Source of the DNA: Roseateles_C aquae
GTDB taxonomy: Bacteria; Pseudomonadota; Gammaproteobacteria; Burkholderiales; Burkholderiaceae_C
Assembly (NCBI RefSeq): GCF_032337115.1
Contig: NZ_JAVXZY010000012.1
Coordinates: 62,001-126,000, forward strand
Direction of reading: 5' to 3'
DNA length: 64,000 nt
The notes below the pieces were generated by a model that worked only from the letters and a program-made list of their open reading frames with translations, made no database searches and was not told where the DNA came from. Shown piece after piece: positions 26,255 to 35,233 of the stretch. Every line of letters starts with the position of its first letter. Positions within the stretch are counted from its first letter, which is position 1. A program made the translations under genes and the position numbers.

Positions 26255-27274
26255 ATGAAGCTGACCAAGCCCCTGAATTCGCTGCTGGCGACCCTGCTCG
26301 TCGCCACGGCCGCCTTGCCGGCCCTGGCGCAGACCGGCGCCGACACGCTGTTGAATGCCTCCTACGACGTCAGCCGCGAGCTGTACAAGCAGGTCAATCC
26401 GGCCTTTGCGGCGCAGTGGAAGGCCAAGACCGGCCATCAGCTGACGATCAACCAGTCGCACGGCGGCTCCAGCAAGCAGATCGGTGCCGTCATCGGCGGC
26501 CTGGAAGCCGATGTGGTGACGATGAACCAGGCCACCGATATCGACGCGCTGGCCGAGAGGGGGCTGACCCCGGCCGACTGGCGCAAGCGCTTCCCCAACG
26601 GCGCCGCGCCCTACAGCTCGACGATTCTGTTTCTGGTGCGCAAGGGCAATCCCAAGGGCATCAAGGACTGGGGCGATCTCGCCAAGCCCGGCGTTGGCGT
26701 GATCATCCCCAACCCCAAGGTCACCGGCAACGGCCGTTACAGCTATCTGGCGGCCTGGGGCAGTGTGATCGCCAAGGGCGGCAGCGAGGCGCAGGCCCGT
26801 GAGCTGGTCAGCAAGATTTTTGCGAATGTGCCGGTGCTTGATGGCGGCGGCCGCGGCGCCACCACCACCTTCACCCAACGCAGCATTGGCGATGTGCTGC
26901 TGACCTTTGAAAGCGAAGCCGAGTTGATCGAGAACGAGTTCGGCAAGGGCTTGTTCGAGGTCGTCAACCCTTCCGTGTCCATCGAGGCCGATGCGCCGGT
27001 GGCCATTGTCGACAAGGTGGCGGCCAAGAAGGGCACGACGGCCCTGGCCAAGGCCTATCTGGACTTCCTCTACACGCCGGAGGCCCAGGAGCTGATCGCC
27101 AAGAACAACTTCCGCCCGCGCGACCCGGCCGTGTTCAAGCGCCATGCACAGCGCTTTGCCGACATCAAGTTGTTCAGCGTCGACCAACTGCTGGGCGGCT
27201 GGGACAAGGTCGGCAAGACGCACTTTGCCGATGGCGGCACCTACGACCAAATCCAAGCCGCCATCAAACGCTAG
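26255..27274 (+). CDS. sbp: sulfate-binding periplasmic protein of the CysTWA transporter
   Basis: A 339-residue sulfate-binding protein with signal peptide ending at ALAQ (about residue 25), then NASYDVSRELYKQ, INQSHGGSSKQIGAVIGGL, FLVRKGNPK, NPKVTGNGRYSYLAAWG and YLDFLYTPEAQELIAKN. These are the Sbp-family blocks that line the sulfate site. It delivers sulfate or thiosulfate to CysT/CysW. It is first in the operon, followed by a 209-base spacer full of hairpins before cysT. Confidence 0.95.
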   Translation: MKLTKPLNSLLATLLVATAALPALAQTGADTLLNASYDVSRELYKQVNPAFAAQWKAKTGHQLTINQSHGGSSKQIGAVIGGLEADVVTMNQATDIDALAERGLTPADWRKRFPNGAAPYSSTILFLVRKGNPKGIKDWGDLAKPGVGVIIPNPKVTGNGRYSYLAAWGSVIAKGGSEAQARELVSKIFANVPVLDGGGRGATTTFTQRSIGDVLLTFESEAELIENEFGKGLFEVVNPSVSIEADAPVAIVDKVAAKKGTTALAKAYLDFLYTPEAQELIAKNNFRPRDPAVFKRHAQRFADIKLFSVDQLLGGWDKVGKTHFADGGTYDQIQAAIKR

Positions 27275-27281
27275 GCATGGA

Positions 27282-27442
27282 CCACCCCCTACGCGCTTCG
27301 CGCGGCCTTGCAGGCCGCGCCGAGCCAACGGCTCGGCCCTTCGGCAGGCAACGAAAGCTCCACCGGAGCTTTCGTGTCCGGCCTCAGCCCCTCAAGGGGG
27401 CACGCCCGCAGGCCCGGCACAGCCGGATCCTCGGGCGTCGCT
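27282..27442 (+). repeat. dispersed intergenic repeat, long copy with hairpins
   Basis: The start ACCCCCTACGCGCTTCGCGC and the end GGATCCTCGGGCGTCGCT match copies at 28353-28430 and 44345-44424. Between them this copy carries three extra perfect hairpins: 27300-27320 (9-bp stem), 27321-27335 (6-bp stem) and 27351-27375 (11-bp stem). It fills the sbp-cysT spacer and could affect transcript stability. Confidence 0.75.
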
Positions 27443-27483
27443 GGGCTGAGCGCTGTGACTGCAGCGAACCGCCGGAGACTTGA

Positions 27484-28350
27484 ATGAATACTGTTGTTTT
27501 GGGCGCCCCTGTGGCGGCACCGGCCGTCAAAAAGCGCAAGCCGCGTCGCGTGCTGCCCGGTTTCGGACCGACGATGGGCTTCACACTGTTTTATCTGTCG
27601 CTGCTGGTGCTGATTCCGCTGTCGGCGGTGTTCATCAAGTCGGCCGGCCATGGTTTTGATGCCTTCTGGGCAGCGGCCACCTCGCCGCGTGTCGTGGCCT
27701 CCTACAAGCTGAGTTTTGGTGCCTCGCTGCTGGCGGCTGCGATCAATCTGTTTTTTGGGCTGATCCTGGCCTGGAGCCTGGTGCGCTATGAGTTCCCGGG
27801 CAAGAAGCTGGTGGACGCGCTGATCGACCTGCCCTTTGCCCTGCCCACCGCGGTGGCCGGCATTGCGCTGACGGCGCTCTATGCCGGCAACGGCTGGATC
27901 GGCAAGCTGCTGGAACCCTGGGGCATCAAGGTGGCGTTCACGCCGCTGGGCATCCTGGTGGCGCTGATTTTCATCGGCCTGCCCTTCATCGTGCGCACGG
28001 TGCAGCCGGTGCTGGAGGACATGGAGACCGAGCTGGAAGAGGCGGCGGCCTCGCTGGGCGCACAGCGCTGGCAGACCTTCCGCCTGGTCGTGCTGCCGAC
28101 GCTGACCCCGGCCCTGCTGACCGGCTTTGCGCTCGCCTTTGCGCGCGCCGTCGGCGAATACGGTTCGGTGATCTTCATCGCCGGCAATCTGCCCATGGTC
28201 AGCGAAATCACGCCGCTGATGATCATCTCCAAGCTGGAGCAGTACGACTATGTGGGCGCCACCGCCATCGCCGCGGTGATGCTGGTGTTCAGCTTCATCC
28301 TGCTGCTGGCCATCAATGGCTTGCAGGCCTGGAGTTCGCGCCGGAAATGA
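27484..28350 (+). CDS. cysT: sulfate ABC transporter permease CysT (CysU)
   Basis: A 288-residue inner-membrane permease with a basic N-terminal leader and about six membrane helices. Family blocks include GFGPTMGFTLFYLSLLVLIPL, IDLPFALPTAVAGI, the coupling loop EEAAASLGAQRWQTF and FARAVGEYGSVIFIAGN. With CysW it forms the sulfate channel. A moderate ribosome-binding site (CCGGAGA) precedes the ATG. Confidence 0.95.
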   Translation: MNTVVLGAPVAAPAVKKRKPRRVLPGFGPTMGFTLFYLSLLVLIPLSAVFIKSAGHGFDAFWAAATSPRVVASYKLSFGASLLAAAINLFFGLILAWSLVRYEFPGKKLVDALIDLPFALPTAVAGIALTALYAGNGWIGKLLEPWGIKVAFTPLGILVALIFIGLPFIVRTVQPVLEDMETELEEAAASLGAQRWQTFRLVVLPTLTPALLTGFALAFARAVGEYGSVIFIAGNLPMVSEITPLMIISKLEQYDYVGATAIAAVMLVFSFILLLAINGLQAWSSRRK

Positions 28351-28352
28351 CT

Positions 28353-28430
28353 CACCCCCTACGCGCTTCGCGCGCCCCCTCGCGGGGGCACACCCGAAGG
28401 ACCGGCGGAGCCGGATCCTCGGGTGTCGCT
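28353..28430 (+). repeat. dispersed intergenic repeat, short copy
   Basis: Begins CACCCCCTACGCGCTTCGCG, then CCCCCTCGCGGGGG, and ends GGATCCTCGGGTGTCGCT. It is the second copy within the cys operon, between cysT and cysW, and lacks the three extra hairpins of the long copy. Confidence 0.75.
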
Positions 28431-28459
28431 CGAAAAAATCAGCTGGAGCCACGACATCC

Positions 28460-29347
28460 ATGAGCGGATCAACAACAATGGCCCTGGGACAACGCCCTAG
28501 AGGCCGCTACCAGAGCAACCCCGCCACCCGCGAAGCACCCTGGGTGCGGATCACGCTGCTGACGCTGGGCCTGGCCTTTTTTGCGCTGTTCCTGCTGATG
28601 CCGCTGATCGCGGTGTTCTACGAGGCGCTGCGCAAGGGCTGGGATGTGTATTTCGCGGCGCTGGTCGAGGCCGATGCGGTCTCGGCGATCAAGCTGACGC
28701 TGATCGCGGCGCTGATCTCGGTGCCGCTGAACCTGGTCTTCGGTGTCAGCGCGGCCTGGGCGATTGCCAAGCATGATTTCCGCGGCAAGCAGTTGCTGAT
28801 CACCTTCATCGATCTGCCCTTCTCGGTCTCGCCGGTGGTGGCCGGTCTGGTCTATGTGCTGCTGTTTGGCGCCCAGGGCTGGTTCGGGCCCTGGTTGCAG
28901 GCCCACGATCTGAAGATCATCTTCGCCGTGCCCGGCATCGTGCTGGCCACCGTGTTCGTGACCTTCCCCTTCGTGGCCCGCGAGCTGATCCCGCTGATGC
29001 AGGCCCAGGGGCGTGATGAGGAAGAGGCGGCCACCGTGCTGGGCGCCAGCGGCTGGCAGACCTTCTGGCATGTGACGCTGCCCAATGTGAAGTGGGGCCT
29101 GCTCTATGGCGTGATCCTGTGCAATGCACGGGCCATGGGCGAGTTCGGCGCGGTCTCGGTCGTCTCCGGCCATATCCGCGGCTACACCAACACGCTGCCG
29201 CTGCATGTCGAGATCCTCTACAACGAGTACCAGTTCGCCGCGGCCTTTGCCGTGGCCTCGCTGCTGGCGCTGCTGGCCCTGGTGACTCTCGTTCTCAAAC
29301 AGTTTGTTGAATGGCGCGCCCATCGCGCCGTGAAGGAAGCCCCATGA
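28460..29347 (+). CDS. cysW: sulfate ABC transporter permease CysW
   Basis: A 295-residue permease with the blocks AWAIAKHDFRGKQLL, FIDLPFSVSPVVAGLVYVLLFG, the coupling loop EEEAATVLGASGWQTFWH and CNARAMGEFGAVSVVSGHIRG, diagnostic of CysW. A hydrophilic 28-residue leader precedes the first helix. The ATG at 28460 was chosen because upstream codons lie in the intergenic repeat. Its stop overlaps the cysA start (ATGA). Confidence 0.95.
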   Translation: MSGSTTMALGQRPRGRYQSNPATREAPWVRITLLTLGLAFFALFLLMPLIAVFYEALRKGWDVYFAALVEADAVSAIKLTLIAALISVPLNLVFGVSAAWAIAKHDFRGKQLLITFIDLPFSVSPVVAGLVYVLLFGAQGWFGPWLQAHDLKIIFAVPGIVLATVFVTFPFVARELIPLMQAQGRDEEEAATVLGASGWQTFWHVTLPNVKWGLLYGVILCNARAMGEFGAVSVVSGHIRGYTNTLPLHVEILYNEYQFAAAFAVASLLALLALVTLVLKQFVEWRAHRAVKEAP

Positions 29348-30396
29348 GCATCCAAGTCCGCAACATCCACAAGTCCTTCGGCAGCTTTACCGCGCTCGGC
29401 GATGTCAGCCTGGATTTCCCGACCGGCGAGCTGGTCGCCCTGCTCGGCCCCTCGGGCTGCGGCAAGACCACGCTCTTGCGCATCATTGCCGGGCTGGAGA
29501 CGGCTGACCGGGGTCAGGTCTTGCTCGACGGCGAGGACGCCAGCGACACCCATGTGCGTGAACGCCAGGTCGGCTTCGTGTTCCAGCACTACGCGCTGTT
29601 CCGCCACATGACGGTGTTCGACAACGTCGCCTTCGGCCTGCGCGTGAAGCCACGCAAGGAGCGCCCCAGCGAGAGCGAGATCAAGAAAAAGGTCCACGAG
29701 CTGCTGAACCTGGTGCAGCTGGACTGGCTGGCCGATCGCTACCCGCCGCAACTCAGCGGCGGCCAGCGTCAGCGCATCGCCCTGGCCCGCGCGCTGGCGG
29801 TGGAGCCGCGCGTGCTGCTGCTCGACGAGCCCTTTGGCGCGCTCGATGCCAAGGTGCGCAAGGAGCTGCGCCGCTGGCTGCGCCGCCTGCACGACGAGCT
29901 GCACATCACCAGCATCTTCGTCACCCATGACCAGGAAGAAGCCTTGGAAGTGGCCGATCGCGTCGTGCTGATGGACCATGGCAAGGTCGAGCAGATCGGC
30001 AGCCCGCAAGAGGTCTATGAAAAGCCGGCCACGCCCTTTGTCTACGGCTTCCTCGGCGCGGTCAACCGCTTCGAGGGCCGGGCCGAGGGCAGCGTCATCC
30101 ATGTCGGCGAGCATCAGCTCAACCATGGCTTGGCTGGCGTCGGCGCCGGTCTGGTGCAGGCCTACGCCCGCCCGCATGAGCTGCAGATCCTGACCACACC
30201 GGGCGCCGAAGGCATCAGCGCCCGGGTCGAACGGGTGCTGAGCTTCGGCGCCTCGGCGCGGGTCGAGCTGACCGGCCCGAACGGCCAGCATCTGGAAGCC
30301 GAGCTGAGCCGCGAGCAGGCGCTGAGCCTGCAGCTGCAAAGCGGCCAGCAGGTGCGCCTGAACGCCACCCGGCTGAGCCTGTTCGAAGCGGCGTGA
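29344..30396 (+). CDS. cysA: sulfate/thiosulfate ABC transporter ATPase CysA
   Basis: A 350-residue ATPase with Walker A GPSGCGKTT (about residues 36-44), Q-loop VFQHYALFRHMTVFDN, signature LSGGQRQR, Walker B LLLLDEPFGALDAKVRK and switch histidine in VTHDQEEA. A C-terminal TOBE-like domain (about 240-350) follows. The HYALFRHMTVF sequence is typical of CysA. It is translationally coupled to cysW. Confidence 0.96.
   Translation: MSIQVRNIHKSFGSFTALGDVSLDFPTGELVALLGPSGCGKTTLLRIIAGLETADRGQVLLDGEDASDTHVRERQVGFVFQHYALFRHMTVFDNVAFGLRVKPRKERPSESEIKKKVHELLNLVQLDWLADRYPPQLSGGQRQRIALARALAVEPRVLLLDEPFGALDAKVRKELRRWLRRLHDELHITSIFVTHDQEEALEVADRVVLMDHGKVEQIGSPQEVYEKPATPFVYGFLGAVNRFEGRAEGSVIHVGEHQLNHGLAGVGAGLVQAYARPHELQILTTPGAEGISARVERVLSFGASARVELTGPNGQHLEAELSREQALSLQLQSGQQVRLNATRLSLFEAA
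29511..29524 (+). repeat. 14-nt recurring word, copy 4
   Basis: Exact GGGTCAGGTCTTGC inside cysA, preceded by another G; encodes Gly-Gln-Val-Leu with codons GGT CAG GTC TTG. Confidence 0.7.
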
Positions 30397-30427
30397 AGCG
30401 GCGACGCCAAAACGGGATACTGAAGCG

Positions 30428-31351
30428 ATGAATTTTCAGCAGCTGCGCATCATCCGCGAGGCGGTTCAGCAGAACTTCAACCTGACCGAGGTGGCGGCGG
30501 CGCTGTTCACCTCGCAGTCCGGCGTGTCCAAGCACATCAAGGACCTGGAGGATGAGCTCGGCGTCGAGCTGTTCGTGCGCCGCGGCAAACGCCTGCTCGG
30601 CCTGACCGAGCCAGGCAAGGAGCTGGCGGTGATCGTCGATCGCATGCTGCTGGACGCCCGCAATATCAAGCGCCTGGCCGAGCAGTTCTCCAACAGCGAG
30701 CAAGGTCGGCTGACGATTGCCACCACCCACACCCAGGCCCGCTATGCGCTGCCGCAGGTGGTGGCCCGCTTCAAGGCGGCCTATCCGCGGGTGCACCTGG
30801 TGCTGCACCAGGGCAGCCCGGCCGAGATTGTGTCGATGCTGCAGTCCGGCGAAGCCGATATCGGCATCGCCACCGAGGCGCTGGACAGCGTCGACCCCTT
30901 TGTCACCTTTCCCTTCTACGACTGGCACCATGCCGTCGTCGTGCCCGAGGGCCACCCGCTGGCGGCCGTGCAGCCGCTGACGCTGGAGGCGCTGGCCGAA
31001 CACCCGCTGATCACCTATCACGAGGGCTACACCGGCCGGGCGCGCATCGACGCCACCTTTGCCGGCGCCGGGCTGAGCCCGGACATCGTGATGTCGGCCC
31101 TGGATGCCGATGTGATCAAGACCTATGTGCAGATCGGTCTGGGCGTGGGCATCGTCGCCGCGATGGCGGTCGAACCGCAGCGCGACCCGGGTTTGCAACT
31201 GTTGCCTGCGCAACACTTGTTCAGCGCCAATACGACACGCATCGCGCTGCGCCGGGGGCATTATCTGCGCGGCTACGCCTATCGATTCCTGCAAGAGTGC
31301 AGGGAAGACCTGGACGAAGATACCGTCAAGGCGGCGATTGCAACAGAGTGA
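30428..31351 (+). CDS. cysB: CysB-family LysR-type transcriptional regulator
   Basis: A 307-residue regulator. The N-terminal helix-turn-helix is of the CysB type (MNFQQLRIIREAVQQNFNL, AAALFTSQSGVSKHIKDLE, RRGKRLLGLTEPG). The co-inducer domain has TIATTHTQARYALP and LHQGSPAEI, the region that in CysB binds O-acetylserine or sulfate, and ALDADVIKTYVQIGLGVGI. It probably activates sulfate uptake genes under sulfur limitation, including its own operon. It lies 31 bases after cysA. Cbl-type paralogues look alike, so CysB versus Cbl is not certain. Confidence 0.92.
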   Translation: MNFQQLRIIREAVQQNFNLTEVAAALFTSQSGVSKHIKDLEDELGVELFVRRGKRLLGLTEPGKELAVIVDRMLLDARNIKRLAEQFSNSEQGRLTIATTHTQARYALPQVVARFKAAYPRVHLVLHQGSPAEIVSMLQSGEADIGIATEALDSVDPFVTFPFYDWHHAVVVPEGHPLAAVQPLTLEALAEHPLITYHEGYTGRARIDATFAGAGLSPDIVMSALDADVIKTYVQIGLGVGIVAAMAVEPQRDPGLQLLPAQHLFSANTTRIALRRGHYLRGYAYRFLQECREDLDEDTVKAAIATE

Positions 31352-31539
31352 GTGCCTGCTAACTCCCGCTTCTGGTGCGCGGCCGCCCGTAAAAACCCCA
31401 AGTGTGTGCATTTCAGCAGATGCCTACATTTGAGGCACTCGACGCAAGCCTATGTGCGCATAGCGCCTGCCGACGGGGGCTGAGGAGACAAACTACAGCT
31501 GAGCAAATCGAAAGAATTCAGTGACACAGTCACAATTCG

Positions 31540-31568
31540 CGGGCACCTGAACGGTGCCCGTTTTCTTT
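31540..31568 (+). terminator. intrinsic terminator after the cys operon
   Basis: A perfect 8-bp stem CGGGCACC (31540-31547)/GGTGCCCG (31553-31560) with a five-base loop, then TTTTCTTT. Upstream, GTGACACAGTCAC (31521-31533) is a small inverted repeat. The rest of 31352-31662 shows no gene. Confidence 0.85.
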
Positions 31569-31662
31569 GCGGCGGCGCTTTTGGCAATTCGCTGTTGACG
31601 TCTGTTCGCTGCAACGCCGCCCGTCCCACCACTGTCTCCACGCCACCCTGGCCTGCTCGCCG

Positions 31663-32424
31663 ATGCTTGATCTCCTGACCGTTGCCCTGGCCTCCCTGCT
31701 GGCCGGATTTGTTGATGCGGTGGTCGGCGGTGGCGGTCTGGTGCTGGTGCCGGCGCTGTTCAGCGTCTACCCCAGCGCGGCGCCGGCCACGCTGTTCGGC
31801 ACCAACAAGGGCGGCGCCATCTGGGGCACGGCCTGGGCCACGGTGCAGTACGCGCGCCGTGTCGTGCTGCCTTGGGGGGCGCTGGCGCCGGCGGCCGTGG
31901 CGGCGTTGCTGGGCAGCTTTGCCGGCGCCTGGACGGTGACGCTGATCGATCCCACGGGCCTGCGCCGCGCGCTGCCGCTGATCCTGCTGGCGGTGCTGCT
32001 CTACACGCTGGCCAAGAAGGACATGGGCCGTCAGCATGCGCCGCGCTTCAGCGGCCGCCGCGAGGCGCTGGTCGCGAGCGCGATCGGCCTCTTGATCGGC
32101 TTCTACGACGGCTTCTTCGGGCCGGGCACCGGCAGCTTCTTCGTCTTTCTGTTCGTGCGCCTGCTCGGCTTTGACTTCCTCCACGCCTCGGCCAGCGCCA
32201 AGCTGCTGAACACGGCGACCAACGCGGCGGCGCTGACGCTGTTCGCACTGAAGGGGCATGTCTGGTGGCAGGTCGCCGCGGTGATGGCGGTGACCAATGT
32301 GGCGGGCAGCCTGATCGGCACCCGCATGGCCCTGGCCCGCGGCGCCGGCTTTGTGCGCGGCATGTTCGTGCTGGTGGTCAGCGCGCTGATCCTGAAGACC
32401 GGCTGGGACGCCTTCCTGCGCTGA
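31663..32424 (+). CDS. TSUP-family (TauE/SafE) anion exporter
   Basis: A 253-residue membrane protein with about eight hydrophobic segments. The two TSUP repeats are marked by GFVDAVVGGGGLVLVPAL and GFYDGFFGPGTGSFFVF, and KLLNTATNAAAL is also typical. Family members move sulfite, sulfoacetate or related organic sulfonates. Position directly after the cysteine regulon suggests a role in exporting excess sulfite or a related anion, but it has its own promoter region beyond a terminator, so the link is contextual only. Confidence 0.85.
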   Translation: MLDLLTVALASLLAGFVDAVVGGGGLVLVPALFSVYPSAAPATLFGTNKGGAIWGTAWATVQYARRVVLPWGALAPAAVAALLGSFAGAWTVTLIDPTGLRRALPLILLAVLLYTLAKKDMGRQHAPRFSGRREALVASAIGLLIGFYDGFFGPGTGSFFVFLFVRLLGFDFLHASASAKLLNTATNAAALTLFALKGHVWWQVAAVMAVTNVAGSLIGTRMALARGAGFVRGMFVLVVSALILKTGWDAFLR

Positions 32425-32548
32425 TCCCTCACTGATGCCGCACCCCACTTGGTCGGCAAACGACAGTTACAGCCGGCCGGTGTTTCACTGGCCCGCGATG
32501 ACGGCCGCAAGCGCTACCATAGGTGCGCTTCCAGCCCAGGGCCATCAC

Positions 32549-33370
32549 ATGTCAGTTGATCCACAACTCCGCGCACTCGATATCGAGATTCCTACCCAGC
32601 CTGAGGTGCTGGTCAAACTGTCCCTGCTGATGGCGGCCGAGGACATCGACCTGATGGCCATGTCGGCCCTGGTCGAGACCGATATGGCGCTGGCGGCCGC
32701 GGTGCTCAAGGCGGTCAACTCCTCGCTCTACGGCCTGCGCGGTCGGGTGCAGACGGTGCATCAGGCGCTGACCTATCTGGGTATGCGCGAGGTCGCGGCC
32801 ATCACCTTTGAAATGGGCCTGCGTGCCGCCTTCCCGACCGCCGCCGAGCTGGAAGCGGTCTGGAGCCGCGCGGCCGAACGCGGCCTGCTGATGGGACGCA
32901 TGGGCCAGCAGCTGGGCGTTGATCCCTGGGCCGCGCATTCGGCCGGCCTGTTCGAGGAATGCGGCAAGGCGGTGCTCTACCGCCATGCGCCGGCGCATTA
33001 CCCGGCCATGCTGCGCGCGGCGTCCAGCGACAGCGAACTCACACAGCTGGAGCACACGGCCTTTGGCGTCAGCCACGATGCACTGGGTGCGGCGCTGTGC
33101 GAGAGCTGGGGCCTGGCGCCGGCCGCGGTGGCCAGCGTGCGCCACCACGTCGAGGTGCAGGCCACCCAGACCATGCCGGAGGCCGTTCAGCGGCGCAGCG
33201 TCTGCGCGATCTCAGCAGTGGTGCATGCGCTGATGAGCGATCCCAGCACGCTGGAAGAGGTGGCTCACAAGGTCGCCCCTCAAGCCCAGCTGGACGAGGC
33301 CCTGGTGCTGCGCGCGGCGCGCAAGTTCTACGAGCAACTGGTCGAAGCCAAGGATCACGGCCGCGCCTGA
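32549..33370 (+). CDS. HDOD-domain signalling protein
   Basis: A 273-residue protein in which an HDOD domain covers about 15-215: IPTQPEVLVKLSLLMA, AAVLKAVNSSLYGLRGRVQTVHQAL, and AHSAGLFEECGKAVLYR. HDOD proteins are HD-fold relatives without the full metal site and act in signalling, often beside cyclic-di-GMP enzymes. The convergent neighbour is a diguanylate cyclase, ending 12 bases away. The start at 32549 gives a normal N-terminus; an in-frame extension upstream is unconvincing. Confidence 0.85.
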   Translation: MSVDPQLRALDIEIPTQPEVLVKLSLLMAAEDIDLMAMSALVETDMALAAAVLKAVNSSLYGLRGRVQTVHQALTYLGMREVAAITFEMGLRAAFPTAAELEAVWSRAAERGLLMGRMGQQLGVDPWAAHSAGLFEECGKAVLYRHAPAHYPAMLRAASSDSELTQLEHTAFGVSHDALGAALCESWGLAPAAVASVRHHVEVQATQTMPEAVQRRSVCAISAVVHALMSDPSTLEEVAHKVAPQAQLDEALVLRAARKFYEQLVEAKDHGRA

Positions 33371-33382
33371 GGGCGCCCTTGT

Positions 33383-34705
33383 TCAGGCCGCCAGGCTGAG
33401 CCGATCGCGGCCGGCGTGCTTGGCGATGTAGAGCGCCTCGTCTGCGGCCTGCATCAAGGCCTGTGGGCTCAGATAGGGCTGATGCGGGCTGTAGGCCGCC
33501 AGGCCGATGCTCACCGTCACCACCTGATCCACCGGGCTGGCGCCATGCGGCAGCGCCAAGGCACGCCACTCCTCGCGCAGGGTTTCCAGCAGGCCCTGGG
33601 CCGAGGCCTGGTCGAAACCCGGCAGCAGCGCGGCGAATTCCTCGCCACCCAGCCGCGCGACCATATCGGTGTCGCGCTTGAAGCGCTCGGCCAGCAGCTG
33701 GGCAAAGCGCTTGAGCAAGGCGTCGCCGGCGGCATGGCCGTGCACCTCGTTATAGGCCTTCAAGTGGTCCAGATCGAGCACCGCCAGCGCCAGCCGGGCA
33801 TGCTGGCGCTGCGCACGCTTGAACTCGCGGCGCAGCGCGTCGTCAAACTCGCGCCGGTTGGCCAGCCCGGTCAGGCCGTCGTGGCGGCTCAGCACCGCCA
33901 ACTCGCGTTTCTTGGCCTCCAGTGCCAACTCGGCGGCGCGCAGCTGCTCGCTTTGACGCGCCACTTCGGCGTTAAGCGCCGCCACCCGCGCCTGCTCGCG
34001 TTGCAGCTGGGCATCGACGCTTTGCTGGACATGGTTGAAGGCGCGGTTGACCTGCTGCAGCTCCAACGGCGCACGGTCGGAGTCGGTCCAGCTCAGCTGG
34101 CTGGGCGGCTGGCTGGGATCGAAGCGCTCCAGGTCTTCGGTCATGCGGCGCAGATGGCGCAGCAGCAGGCGATCCAGCAGCAGGGCCGCGGCAAAGGCCA
34201 GCATCAGCACCAGACCGAGGTGCTGCAAGGCCGCTTCCAGCACATGGTCTTGTGCCAGCAGGGTGCGCCAGTTGCTCGGCGCCGCGACCACCTGCACTTC
34301 GCCCAGCGACTCGGCCGAGCCCGGCAGCTGCACGCTGAAATGGCTGCTCGGCCCGTCCTCCTCGCCCTCCTGGCGGGCGCTGAGCCGCTGCCCGTTACGG
34401 GCCAGCAACTCGACCCGCTGCACCGAGTGACGCTCCAGCATGCTGTTGAGCAGCTGCCGGGTGCGCTCCGGGCGCGACTCGGCCAGGCTCAACGCCAGCG
34501 GCTCGGCGTAGAGCAGCGGCAGGGCGCGCAGGTCGTCCGCAATGCGCTCGCTGCGCTGGCGCAGCTCCTGCTGCAGCTGCCAGGCGCTGCTGCCCAGCAC
34601 CAAGACCAGACCCAGCAGCACGAGGCTGAACAGGGTGCGCGACTTCAGCGACGGAGCGGAGATCTGGGAGCTCATGGAAGGGCGAGAAACTGCAATCGAC
34701 TTCAT
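33383..34705 (-). CDS. membrane diguanylate cyclase (GGDEF)
   Basis: A 440-residue protein with membrane helices at about 25-42 and 162-180, a periplasmic sensor between them, a HAMP-like region and a coiled coil (about 225-270). The GGDEF domain (about 275-440) has the active-site motif GGEEF (353-357) and an inhibitory I-site RDTD (344-347), so it should make cyclic-di-GMP with product feedback. A shorter start at 34675 is possible. It is convergent with the HDOD gene. Confidence 0.92.
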   Translation of the reverse strand: MKSIAVSRPSMSSQISAPSLKSRTLFSLVLLGLVLVLGSSAWQLQQELRQRSERIADDLRALPLLYAEPLALSLAESRPERTRQLLNSMLERHSVQRVELLARNGQRLSARQEGEEDGPSSHFSVQLPGSAESLGEVQVVAAPSNWRTLLAQDHVLEAALQHLGLVLMLAFAAALLLDRLLLRHLRRMTEDLERFDPSQPPSQLSWTDSDRAPLELQQVNRAFNHVQQSVDAQLQREQARVAALNAEVARQSEQLRAAELALEAKKRELAVLSRHDGLTGLANRREFDDALRREFKRAQRQHARLALAVLDLDHLKAYNEVHGHAAGDALLKRFAQLLAERFKRDTDMVARLGGEEFAALLPGFDQASAQGLLETLREEWRALALPHGASPVDQVVTVSIGLAAYSPHQPYLSPQALMQAADEALYIAKHAGRDRLSLAA

Positions 34706-34927
34706 TGTGCGTAGGCCCTCACAGTGGCTGCAGGGGGTAACTACCGTGACCGCCGTGTAAAAGACCGGATTGCAAGGGCTTTTGGCGCTGGCGACGTCCC
34801 ATTTAGACAGGACAGCTCATGCCACTTCATCTGGGTGTAAGTTTCGCGGCCGGCCGAGCCGGATCGACGACTGCCGGCTCCAACCTAGAATGCGCCGGTC
34901 GGCAGGCTACCAAAGCCCGCCGGCAGC

Positions 34928-35120
34928 GTTCTCAGGGCGGGGTGAAATTCCCCACCGGCGGTAGTTGCTGGCGCGGGCCTCATGTCCGTGCCGGTGAGAG
35001 CCCGCGAGCGCCCGCGGCCGGCTTCCTCAGCGGCGGCGGGGTCAGCAGATCTGGTCAGGACGGCGCTTCAGGTGCCGCCCGATGCCAGGGCCGACGGTCA
35101 CAGTCCGGATGAAAGAGAAA
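34928..35120 (+). ncRNA. FMN riboswitch (RFN element)
   Basis: The RFN core is unmistakable: TTCTCAGGGCGGGGTGAAA, TCCCCACCGGCGGTA, GTGAGAGCCCGCGAGCG, GTCAGCAGATCTGGT and GGGCCGACGGTCACAGTC, ending ATGAAAGAGAA. One helix is extended by a GC-rich arm (about 34970-34985). It lies 114 bases before the lumazine synthase ATG. FMN binding should switch off that gene. The expression platform is not clear: no simple terminator follows, so translational control is likely. Confidence 0.95.
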
Positions 35121-35233
35121 CGCGAGTTCAGGGTCACCCTGCGCTGCCGCATGGCTGATTGGCCTTGCTGCTGCACCGGGTGGCTCGGCATTTGCGCGCC
35201 CTGATTTGTGTACTGACATTCAAAAGGTCAACC

